DNA of 23,278 nucleotides from Propionibacteriaceae bacterium (lineage in GTDB: Bacteria > Actinomycetota > Actinomycetes > Propionibacteriales > Propionibacteriaceae). The stretch spans positions 1 through 23,278 of the forward strand of contig JAUNUL010000008.1 of NCBI GenBank assembly GCA_030538175.1, read 5' to 3'. Positions 15,310-22,066 of this stretch are shown piece after piece. The position numbers and the translations under genes were made by a program. Numbering within the stretch: position 1 is the stretch's first letter; each line of letters starts with the position of its first letter. A model generated the notes under the pieces. That model did not search any database and had not been told where the DNA came from. It saw only the letters and a list, made by a program, of their open reading frames with translations.

Positions 15310-16589
15310 GTGGGGGTCGTGGACTCATCTGGCATTGCCCGGGGGGGTTCGTTGAGTTTTCGGCGGCTGCGGTAGACGTGGGTGGTTTTCCCGCGGTGTT
15401 GGACGGGGCCTCTGCGGCGGGCGAGTTCGAGCAGGTTGGCTTGGATATCGCTGATGGCGTGTTTGAGGTTTTCGATATCGGTGCTGGTGTGATCGGTGGC
15501 GATCCGGGTGTGGTCGTGTGGGTCCAGGACATCGGGGTGGTCCCGGGTCAGGCGCTGCCATGGGGTGGTAGCGGTGTCGTAGGTTTTGGTGACCCGCGCC
15601 CCGGTGCGGGTTTTCGAGACCAGTTTCTGTTGGGGCAGGAAGAGGTTGACCTGTGTCCCGATCAGGGGCCAGAGCTGGTTCAACAACTCGAGCTCGCGGG
15701 CGGTGTCGTAGCGGTAGTACCCCACAGCACGGCGCACGACTGACCAGTTCTTTTGTTCAGCGAAGGCTTGGTCGTTGGAGTGCGCGGCTCGGCCACGGGT
15801 CATGGTGATCTGACGGGTCTGGCACCAGCGGGCGAGGTGGTGGTTGATGAACTCTGAGCCGTTATCGGAGTGGATCGCGGCGATATGGAACGGGAACCGT
15901 AGCCATAGGTGTTCCAGGCCGGCGGCGACGACCCGTTCGCCTTTGGAGTGCACGGTGATGGTTTCGGTCCACCCGGTGGCGACATCGGTGGCGTTGAGGC
16001 TGAGGTGGAACTGGCCGTTGTTGTCCCCGCCTTCGTGACCGACCAGGTCGATCTGCAGGCAGCCGGGGGTGGTGTGGTCCCATTCGGCCCAGGTTTTCAG
16101 CGGGATCGAGGATTTCAGCATTGATCCGGGCCGGGTGTGGGACATCCCTTTGGAGGCGACCAGGCCGACCCGGACCGGGGCCAGGCGTCGGTCGATCGTG
16201 GCCGGTGACATCGCCAACACGTGTGGCGCGAGGGCTTGTTCGGTCGGGGTGAGCCGGCCATGGGCGGCCAGGTTCGCCAGCAGGTCGGGTAGGGCTGGGT
16301 GGAGCCGTTTCCCGGCCGGGCCGTCCAGGATGGCCCAGCACCGCAGCAGCAACGCCACCGCGTCATCGGTGTAGGTGCGGACCGGTTCGCGACGCTTGCG
16401 GGGTCGTGGGCCGCCGGCGGCGTGATCGGCTACCGCGGTCCGGATTGCTTTACGGGCGTGATCGCGGTGCCAGCCGGTGACCGCGCAGACCGCGTCCAAG
16501 ATTGCGGTCTTCTCGGTCTTGGTCGCCTTCGGCCACTTCAGCACCTGAGCCTTCGTGATCGCCCTGCGTTCGGCCATCGACAACTCCAT
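15294..16589 (-). CDS. IS transposase with rve (DDE) integrase core
   Basis: The protein has 431 residues. An N-terminal helical/HTH region (about 1-60, MAERRAITKAQVLKW, then GWHRDHARKAIR) is followed by a basic segment and an integrase core with catalytic Asp181 (LQIDLVGHEGG), Asp242 (IHSDNGSEF) and Glu278 (NDQAFAEQKNW). The last pair is separated by 35 residues, the classic D-D-35-E spacing. The C-terminal part is rich in His and Thr. The frame is intact, so the element may still be active. The ATG at 16589 is used; an internal ATG at 16577 has a better-spaced GGAG. I recognise the integrase-core family but do not assign an IS family name with certainty. Confidence 0.92.
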   Translation of the reverse strand: MELSMAERRAITKAQVLKWPKATKTEKTAILDAVCAVTGWHRDHARKAIRTAVADHAAGGPRPRKRREPVRTYTDDAVALLLRCWAILDGPAGKRLHPALPDLLANLAAHGRLTPTEQALAPHVLAMSPATIDRRLAPVRVGLVASKGMSHTRPGSMLKSSIPLKTWAEWDHTTPGCLQIDLVGHEGGDNNGQFHLSLNATDVATGWTETITVHSKGERVVAAGLEHLWLRFPFHIAAIHSDNGSEFINHHLARWCQTRQITMTRGRAAHSNDQAFAEQKNWSVVRRAVGYYRYDTARELELLNQLWPLIGTQVNLFLPQQKLVSKTRTGARVTKTYDTATTPWQRLTRDHPDVLDPHDHTRIATDHTSTDIENLKHAISDIQANLLELARRRGPVQHRGKTTHVYRSRRKLNEPPRAMPDESTTPTTRAS

Positions 16590-16601
16590 CCTCTAGCGTT
16601 T

Positions 16602-16629
16602 CACGCGGGCATCTTGAGATGAGTCAACG
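16602..16629 (-). repeat. Right terminal inverted repeat, inner copy
   Basis: This repeat is complementary to 15282-15309 at 26 of 28 positions, 12 nt upstream of the transposase start codon on its strand. It probably overlaps the transposase promoter. Confidence 0.88.
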
Positions 16630-16637
16630 AATGCTGT

Positions 16638-16664
16638 TACGCGGGCATCTTGGATGAGTCAACG
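16638..16664 (-). repeat. Right terminal inverted repeat, outer second copy
   Basis: It repeats the inner right end with one base deleted (CATCTTGGATGAGTCAACG against CATCTTGAGATGAGTCAACG) and starts 8 nt after the inner copy. It could be the true outer end of the element, or a remnant of an earlier insertion at the same place. Confidence 0.85.
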
Positions 16665-16671
16665 CGGGATT

Positions 16672-16700
16672 TTGTCGATCGCCGGGGGCTGTGACAGAAT
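16672..16700 (+). promoter_or_regulatory. Candidate rplS promoter next to the IS end
   Basis: TTGTCG (16672-16677) and CAGAAT (16695-16700) are separated by 17 bp and each match four of six bases of the sigma-70-type consensus. They lie in the 148-nt gap before rplS and begin within 10 nt of the outer IS repeat. This is a sequence match only. Confidence 0.35.
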
Positions 16701-16812
16701 CATTCGCTGTTGCTCAGCCGGGTCTCCTGCCGTGGGGGGATTCGCTCGTGCTGATGCGATACCGACATTCTTTTTCTGACGGTGACCTGCGGCACCGGCA
16801 AGGATTTCACTC

Positions 16813-17160
16813 ATGAGCAAGCTGATCACCGATCTCGACCAGGCCTCCCTGCGGACGGATCATCCGAAGTTCCGGGCTGGCGACTCCGTCAAGGTCCACG
16901 TGAAGGTCGTCGAAGGCAACCGGTCGCGTATCCAGGTGTTTGCGGGTGTCGTGATCGCCTGCAACGGTGGCGGTGTCCAGGAAGCCTTCACGGTCCGCAA
17001 GATCAGCTTCGGCATCGGCGTGGAGCGCACCTTCCCCCTGCACAGCCCGATCATCGAAAAGATCGAGGTCGAGCGTCGCGGTGACGTCCGTCGGGCCAAG
17101 CTGTATTACCTGCGTGGTCTGTCCGGCAAGGCGGCCAAGATCAAGGAGAAGCGCGACTGA
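16813..17160 (+). CDS. rplS: Ribosomal protein L19 (bL19)
   Basis: The protein has 115 residues, full length for bL19. The family core is plain: [20 protein letters not shown] (17-36), then [32 protein letters not shown] and the C-terminal [16 protein letters not shown]. It sits at the 30S-50S interface of the ribosome. AAGGA (16800-16804) stands 8 nt before the ATG. Its position before lepB and rnhB is the conserved actinobacterial order. Confidence 0.98.
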   Translation: MSKLITDLDQASLRTDHPKFRAGDSVKVHVKVVEGNRSRIQVFAGVVIACNGGGVQEAFTVRKISFGIGVERTFPLHSPIIEKIEVERRGDVRRAKLYYLRGLSGKAAKIKEKRD

Positions 17161-17214
17161 CATCCGCACCGCTCCGGGTTTCGTGCAGCGGGATCCGGGG
17201 GGTCGATGTGAGAG

Positions 17215-17242
17215 GATGAGGCGGTGTTTTCACCGCCTCATC
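17215..17242 (+). terminator. Perfect 12-bp hairpin with TTTT loop after rplS
   Basis: GATGAGGCGGTG and CACCGCCTCATC pair perfectly around TTTT, 54 nt after the rplS stop. Only a short T-rich run follows. A second small hairpin, CCCGC-GGTGT-GCGGG (17274-17288), followed by TTCTTATT, lies just before the lepB Shine-Dalgarno. The first probably terminates or attenuates rplS transcripts ahead of lepB. Confidence 0.7.
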
Positions 17243-17307
17243 GTGCTTTGTGGGCACATGAGGAGCAATCCATCCCGCGGTGTGCGGGTTCTTATTGAGG
17301 AGTCGGC

Positions 17308-18111
17308 GTGAAGAAGTCGAAGAACGCCGACGACACCACACCGGACGAGGAATCAGCGGGTGTTGAGAAGCCGGCGAAGCCCCAGCAGAGCCTGAGGTCG
17401 TTCATTCTCGAACTGGTCGCGATCGTGGTGATTGGTCTGTTGGTGACCACTGGTCTGCGGGCCTTCGTCTTCCAGCCGTTCAAGGTGCCATCGGGCTCGA
17501 TGCAGAACACTCTCCAGGTCAACGACAAGATCGTCGCTTTGCGCGTGATCGACTTCAAGCGCGGTGACATCGTCGTCTTCCAGGACACCAACCGGTGGTT
17601 GGGCTCGCCCAAGGAACCCGGGTTGGTGCGCGGTGCGTTGGAGTTCGTGGGGATCCTGCCGAACTCCTCGGAGGGCCACCTGGTCAAACGGGTGATCGGC
17701 ATGCCGGGCGATCGGGTCGCCTGCTGTGATGATCAGGGCCGCATGACCATCAATGGACACCCCCTGGATGAGTCGGTCTATCTGTTCAGCGACGCCGCAG
17801 GCACGGTCAGGCCCGCCGATGTGCCGTTCGAGGTTGTGGTCCCAGCGGGGCACATGTTCGTGCTGGGCGATCACCGCAACGCGTCGGGCGACTCTCGTTG
17901 TCACTTGCAGGATGTCTCGATGCAGGGCGGTCCGGCGGGATCGCCAGCCTTCATCCCGATCGATTCGGTGGTCGGGACGGTCACCGGTGTCATGTCCCCG
18001 ATCAGCCGGATCCAGCAGTTCAAGACCCCTGAGGTCTTCGGCGAGGTGCCCCCGCCGACCAGTCCCGCACCGGCGGAGCCGGAGATCGTGCACGTCGAAC
18101 CAGGCTGCTGA
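17308..18111 (+). CDS. lepB: Signal peptidase I
   Basis: The protein has 267 residues. A charged, disordered N-terminus (1-30) precedes one membrane anchor (about 33-55), then the extracellular serine-lysine protease domain. The catalytic Ser64 is in PSGSM and the general base Lys127 in LVKRVIGMPGD; the GDHRNASGDSR box (about 191-201) is also present. It cleaves signal peptides from Sec- and Tat-exported proteins at the outer face of the membrane. A Pro-rich tail follows the fold. The GTG at 17308 has GAGGAG (17297-17302) five nt upstream. Its stop overlaps the rnhB start by one base. Confidence 0.96.
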   Translation: MKKSKNADDTTPDEESAGVEKPAKPQQSLRSFILELVAIVVIGLLVTTGLRAFVFQPFKVPSGSMQNTLQVNDKIVALRVIDFKRGDIVVFQDTNRWLGSPKEPGLVRGALEFVGILPNSSEGHLVKRVIGMPGDRVACCDDQGRMTINGHPLDESVYLFSDAAGTVRPADVPFEVVVPAGHMFVLGDHRNASGDSRCHLQDVSMQGGPAGSPAFIPIDSVVGTVTGVMSPISRIQQFKTPEVFGEVPPPTSPAPAEPEIVHVEPGC

Positions 18112-18773
18112 TGGCTTTCGTGATCCGCCGGGATTCCGGTCTTTATGGCTATGAACGTGCCCTGGGCCGGGCGGGTCTCGGCCCCGTGGCAGGTGCTGAC
18201 GAGGCCGGCCGAGGTGCCTGCGCCGGCCCGCTGGTGGCGGCGGCCGTGATCCTCGCTGATACACCCGCCCGGCGCATCTCGTTGCTGAGGGACTCCAAGC
18301 TGTTGTCCGCCTCACAGCGCGAGCGGGCGTACGCCGAGATCGTCGACAAGGCTGTCGCCTGGTCGGTGGTGGCGCTCAGCCCCGACGAGTGCGATCGGCT
18401 GGGCATGCACGTGGCGAACATCCAGGCGCTGCGGCGTGCGTTGCTCCGGCTGGATGTGCCACCACGTTATGTCCTGACCGACGGTTTCGGTGTGGACGGG
18501 TTGGGCGTACCGGGATTGGCGGTGTGGAAGGGGGACCGAGTGGCGGCGTGCGTAGCGGCGGCGTCGGTCATCGCCAAGGTCACCCGCGATCGGATGATGG
18601 TGGAGTTGGCCGACGATTGGCCGCTCTATGGTTTCGAGGTGCACAAGGGCTATTGCACGCCGGTGCATCAGGCTGCGCTGGATGAGCACGGGCCATGCCC
18701 GGAGCATCGATTGAGGTTCGACAACGTGTCCCGCACGCTGCGGGACCAGAGGGCTAGAGTGGGGCAATTATGA
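18111..18773 (+). CDS. rnhB: Ribonuclease HII
   Basis: The protein has 220 residues. It removes ribonucleotides and RNA from RNA-DNA hybrids. Catalytic acids are visible: Asp30 and Glu31 in GADEAGRGACAGPLVAAAV, Asp124 in LTDGF, and the Asp160 region in ASVIAKVTRDRMM. The C-terminal HKGYCTPVHQAAL segment is typical of the family. ATG at 18111 overlaps the lepB stop (TGATG) and no strong Shine-Dalgarno is seen, so it depends on translational coupling. Its own stop overlaps the DUF2469 start by 4 nt (ATGA). Confidence 0.96.
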   Translation: MAFVIRRDSGLYGYERALGRAGLGPVAGADEAGRGACAGPLVAAAVILADTPARRISLLRDSKLLSASQRERAYAEIVDKAVAWSVVALSPDECDRLGMHVANIQALRRALLRLDVPPRYVLTDGFGVDGLGVPGLAVWKGDRVAACVAAASVIAKVTRDRMMVELADDWPLYGFEVHKGYCTPVHQAALDEHGPCPEHRLRFDNVSRTLRDQRARVGQL

Positions 18774-19081
18774 GTTCCGAAGACTTGGAAGAATATGAAG
18801 CGGGCCTCGAACTGCAGCTGTACAAGGAGTACAAGTCAGTCGTTGGGATTTTCAAGTACGCCGTGGAGACCGAGCGACGCTTCTATCTGTGCAATGCGGT
18901 TGACCTGAAGGTGCGCTCCGAGGGGGGCGACGTCTATTACGAGGTATCCATGGGCGATGCGTGGGTCTGGGATATGTATCGACCGGCCCGTTTCGTGAAG
19001 AGCGCCAAGGTCCTGACTTTCCGCGACGTCTCCATCGAGGAGATCGTGCACAACGACCTGCAGGTGCCTGACCCCGCCTGA
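18770..19081 (+). CDS. DUF2469 family protein
   Basis: The protein has 103 residues, the family's usual size, with the recognisable start MSSEDLEEYEAGLELQLYKE and the core ERRFYLCNAVDLKVR, then DAWVWDMYRPARFVKS. DUF2469 proteins are small, acidic, cytoplasmic and almost confined to actinobacteria, where they follow rnhB; their function is not known. The start overlaps the rnhB stop by 4 nt. Confidence 0.93.
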   Translation: MSSEDLEEYEAGLELQLYKEYKSVVGIFKYAVETERRFYLCNAVDLKVRSEGGDVYYEVSMGDAWVWDMYRPARFVKSAKVLTFRDVSIEEIVHNDLQVPDPA

Positions 19082-19100
19082 CGATTCACCCGGCGGGGTC
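19070..19100. terminator. Hairpin between DUF2469 gene and convergent FAH gene
   Basis: GACCCCGCC (19070-19078) and GGCGGGGTC (19092-19100) pair perfectly around a 13-base loop that includes the DUF2469 stop codon. It lies between two convergent genes and could act in both directions. Confidence 0.6.
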
Positions 19101-19120
19101 GGCCTGCGCGCCAGGAGCGA

Positions 19121-19981
19121 TCAGACGAGGTGTTGGGTCATCTCCCCGACACCCTCGATCCAGCTGTGCAGGGTTTCCCCGGACTTGAGGAATCGCTGGG
19201 GTTTGCGGCCGAGACCGACCCCGGCGGGCGTTCCCGTGAAAATGACGTCTCCCGGATAGAGGGTCACATTCTCAGAGATCTTTGACACCAGGGCGGGCAC
19301 GTTGAAGATCATTTCGTTGGTCCGGCCGCACTGGACGACCTCATCGCCGATGCGGCAGCCGATCTCGAGGTTGTCCCGATCAGGCAGCTCATCGGGGGTG
19401 ACGAGGAACGGGCCCTGAGGGGCAAACCCGGGATAGGACTTGCCCAGGCCGAACTGGGGGGCGGGGCCACGCAATTGGGTGATGCGTTCGGACAGGTCCT
19501 GGCCGACGGTCAGTCCTGCAACGTAGTCCCAGGCGTCGTCTTCCTCCACGTGCTGGGCCTGTTTTCCCATCACCGCGACCAGTTCCACCTCCCAGTCGAC
19601 GTTGCCACCGGACGGGATGCGGACTTCGGTATCCGGTCCGCTGAAAGCCGACACATATTTGGTGAACACGGGGGGCAGATCGGTGGGCGGTTCAAAGCCA
19701 GCCTCCGCCGCATGCTCGTTGTAGTTCAAGCCAACGGCGAAGACCTGACGCGGGCGGGGTGAAGGCGCGGCGAGCGCGCTCCGGTCGACGGCAACCCCGG
19801 TCTCGGCATCCGCCTCGATCTGATCGGCCCACGCCCGAAACTCATCCCACGCGTCATAGAGCGCCGTCGGGGACGGGCCGAAACGTCCATCGGAGAGATC
19901 GGCGATGTCCACCAGGACGTCGCTGCCGGCGCTGTTGGTCACGACCAAGTGGGCTCGATCGGTTACGTTCGCGAGGCGCAT
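19121..19981 (-). CDS. Fumarylacetoacetate hydrolase (FAH) family protein
   Basis: The protein has 286 residues. The C-terminal FAH fold (about 78-280) shows the entry motif AVGLNYNEHAAE (82-93) and the metal-binding acids Glu131, Glu133 (WEVELVAVMG) and Asp162 (GQDLSER), with GDVIFTGTPAGVGLG (244-258) near the end. Family members hydrolyse, decarboxylate or isomerise acyl-pyruvates and related beta-keto or enol acids, for example after aromatic ring cleavage. Substrate cannot be assigned. The ATG at 19981 has AAAGGAG upstream; an open frame extending through comM on this strand to 22351 is a GC-driven shadow. The gene is reversed inside an otherwise conserved housekeeping row, so it may be an insertion. 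It could serve the catabolic locus 9 kb away, but this is inference. Confidence 0.92.
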   Translation of the reverse strand: MRLANVTDRAHLVVTNSAGSDVLVDIADLSDGRFGPSPTALYDAWDEFRAWADQIEADAETGVAVDRSALAAPSPRPRQVFAVGLNYNEHAAEAGFEPPTDLPPVFTKYVSAFSGPDTEVRIPSGGNVDWEVELVAVMGKQAQHVEEDDAWDYVAGLTVGQDLSERITQLRGPAPQFGLGKSYPGFAPQGPFLVTPDELPDRDNLEIGCRIGDEVVQCGRTNEMIFNVPALVSKISENVTLYPGDVIFTGTPAGVGLGRKPQRFLKSGETLHSWIEGVGEMTQHLV

Positions 19982-20162
19982 GGGGGCAAACTCCTTTGTC
20001 TGGGCTGTTCCCATCATGACGGGTGAGGTGCGCGTTTCGTGCGCGGGGTGCGCCGGGTTGGGGTACGCCCGGTTGTCCCCAGCTCGATCGTCCTCCGGAG
20101 TCTTGTCCACAGGCAGCCTGCCGGCGTGGCCCGCGACCGCTCGGATCTCGCATGGTCCTGCC

Positions 20163-20534
20163 ATGACTGGAGTGAGACAGCGCCGTGGTGCGCGGGGGGA
20201 AGACTGGGCCGAGGAACTCCTGGCCGAGGCCGGCATGTTGGTGATCGACCGCAACTGGCGATGTCGCGAGGGCGAGGTCGACCTGGTGGCCATCGACGAG
20301 GTCGAGGGCGAGACCGTGCTGGTGTTCTGTGAGGTGAAATATCGCACCGGACTGGGGTTCGGCACGCCTTTGGAGGGCATCACCCGCGAGAAGGTGCTGC
20401 GGTTGCGTCGGATCGCAGCGGCGTGGCTGAAAGACCGCAAGGTGTTCGCGAGCAGGGTCCGGCTGGATGCCGTCGGAATCCTGGATGTTCCCGGGCGGGA
20501 GATCGCGGTCACCCACGTGCGAGGGATTGAGTGA
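20163..20534 (+). CDS. yraN: YraN family (UPF0102) nuclease-like protein
   Basis: The protein has 123 residues, the normal length. The restriction-endonuclease-like core is visible: RGEDWAEELLAEAGMLVIDRNWRCREGEVDLVA, with Glu and Asp of the GEVDLVAID strand, and the E-x-K motif in FCEVKYR. The biological function of this family is poorly defined. The ATG at 20163 marks the start of the conserved region; the open frame upstream runs through the divergent FAH promoter and no Shine-Dalgarno is seen. Its stop overlaps the comM start by one base (TGATG), as in the conserved yraN-comM-dprA block of actinobacteria. Confidence 0.93.
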   Translation: MTGVRQRRGARGEDWAEELLAEAGMLVIDRNWRCREGEVDLVAIDEVEGETVLVFCEVKYRTGLGFGTPLEGITREKVLRLRRIAAAWLKDRKVFASRVRLDAVGILDVPGREIAVTHVRGIE

Positions 20535-22066
20535 TGGGCCTCGCGAGCACACATTCCGTCGCCCTGGCCGGACTGGATGGGCACATCGTCGAGATCGAGG
20601 CGTTCACGGGGCGTGGGCTGCCACGGACCGTGCTGGTGGGGCTGCCGGACGCCGCGCTCTATGAGTCGCGTGATCGTTGCCGGGCGGCGGTCGCCAGCAG
20701 TGGTTTCGGCTGGCCCGATTGCGCGCTGACGATCAACCTGCTGCCGGCCACTTTGCCGAAGGCCGGCAGCCACTATGACATCGGCATCGTTGCCGCGATC
20801 CTGGGGGCCAGCGGGGTTGCACCACCCGATGGGTTGGCGGATGCCATCCTCCTCGGCGAACTGGGGCTCGACGGTCGTGTCCGCCCGGTCCGCGGCCTGT
20901 TGCCCGGGGTTCTGGCCGCCAAGCTGCATGGGTTCCGACGGGCTGTCGTCCCGGCGGCACAGGTGCATGAGGCGCGTCTGGTCCACGGCGTGGATGTGAT
21001 CGGGGTGGCGACCCTGGCCGAGTTGGTGGACGTGATGTGCGGACGAGCGGTGCCCGATCGTGTGCTGCCAACCGACGAACCGTCCGCGTCGGCGGCGCAG
21101 CCGGATCTTGCCGAGGTTGTCGGGCACCCGGAGGCCAAGTGGGCGCTCGAGGTGGCTGCGGCCGGTCGCCATCACCTCTTCCTGCACGGGGCACCGGGTG
21201 TGGGCAAGACCATGCTGGTGGAGCGCCTGCCCGGGTTGTTGCCTGACCTGACCCCGACAGAGGCCTTGGAAGTCGCCGCCGTCCGCTCGTTGGCCGGGGT
21301 GACCGAGCAGGCGCGACTTGATCTGCGTCCGCCCTATGCCGACCCCCACCACTCCGCCTCGATCCCGAGCCTGGTCGGTGGCGGGTCCGGGGTGGCCAGA
21401 CCGGGTGCGATCAGCCTTGCTCATCGCGGAATCCTCTTCCTGGATGAGGCTCCCGAGTTCCGGCCCAAGGTGCTCGATGCGCTGCGGACGCCGTTGGAGC
21501 AGGGGCAGATCACCATTGGCCGAACGCTGCACCAGGCCTGCTATCCGGCACGGTTCCAGCTGGTGCTGGCGGCGAATCCCTGCCCGTGCGGTCATGCCGA
21601 GACACCAGGTGGGCAGTGCACGTGTCTGCCGGCGAGGATCCGGCACTATCGCGACCGGCTGTCCGGTCCGATCCTGGACAGGATCGACATCCACCAACAC
21701 CTCATGCCCCTGGCGCGCTCCCAATTGCATGGCCAGGCGGCAACAGGGGAGTCGAGCGCGGTGGTCGCTGCGCGCGTGGCGGAGGCCCGCGACAGGCAGG
21801 CCCGCCGCTATCGCGGACTGGGATGGCTCACCAACGCCGAAGTGCCGGGCCCGGCGATGCGGTCGTTGCTGCCGCTGCCCCGGGGCTTGGAACTGCTGGA
21901 CGACGCGGTCCGCCGCGGAAGTCTGTCGTCTCGGGGTGTCGACAAGTGTCTCCGCATCGCTTGGACCGCCGCAGACCTCGCGGGCAAGGACATCCCGACG
22001 CGCACCGAGATTCGCCTGGCGTTGGCCCTGCGGCGAGGCGAACCCGGACTGGAAGGAGTGGCGTGA
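20534..22066 (+). CDS. comM: ComM / YifB-type Mg-chelatase-like AAA+ ATPase
   Basis: The protein has 510 residues. An N-terminal Lon-protease-like (ChlI) domain occupies about 1-165 (starting ALAGLDGHIVEIEAF), followed by the AAA+ module with Walker A GAPGVGKT (219-226) and Walker B LFLDE (301-305), a Cys-rich segment CPCGHAETPGGQCTC, and the C-terminal YifB helical domain. In other bacteria, ComM promotes branch migration during natural transformation. The likely start is ATG at 20534, overlapping the yraN stop by one base; GTG at 20531 is possible. GAGGGA is just upstream. dprA follows with a one-base overlap. Confidence 0.96.
   Translation: MGLASTHSVALAGLDGHIVEIEAFTGRGLPRTVLVGLPDAALYESRDRCRAAVASSGFGWPDCALTINLLPATLPKAGSHYDIGIVAAILGASGVAPPDGLADAILLGELGLDGRVRPVRGLLPGVLAAKLHGFRRAVVPAAQVHEARLVHGVDVIGVATLAELVDVMCGRAVPDRVLPTDEPSASAAQPDLAEVVGHPEAKWALEVAAAGRHHLFLHGAPGVGKTMLVERLPGLLPDLTPTEALEVAAVRSLAGVTEQARLDLRPPYADPHHSASIPSLVGGGSGVARPGAISLAHRGILFLDEAPEFRPKVLDALRTPLEQGQITIGRTLHQACYPARFQLVLAANPCPCGHAETPGGQCTCLPARIRHYRDRLSGPILDRIDIHQHLMPLARSQLHGQAATGESSAVVAARVAEARDRQARRYRGLGWLTNAEVPGPAMRSLLPLPRGLELLDDAVRRGSLSSRGVDKCLRIAWTAADLAGKDIPTRTEIRLALALRRGEPGLEGVA

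Larger units (their letters stand above)
15280..16666 (-). mobile_element. Insertion sequence with DDE transposase and duplicated right end
   Basis: Terminal inverted repeats of 28 bp lie at 15282-15309 (left) and 16602-16629 (right) and match at 26 of 28 positions. Both contain the core CAAGATGCCCGCGT or its complement. A second copy of the right repeat, one base shorter inside, follows at about 16638-16664. GGATT occurs at 15275-15279 and again at 16667-16671, which could be a 5-bp target duplication if the second right repeat is the true end. If the first right repeat is the end, the element is about 1.35 kb and no duplication is visible. It lies between the MFS gene and rplS without breaking a gene. 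Confidence 0.88.
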
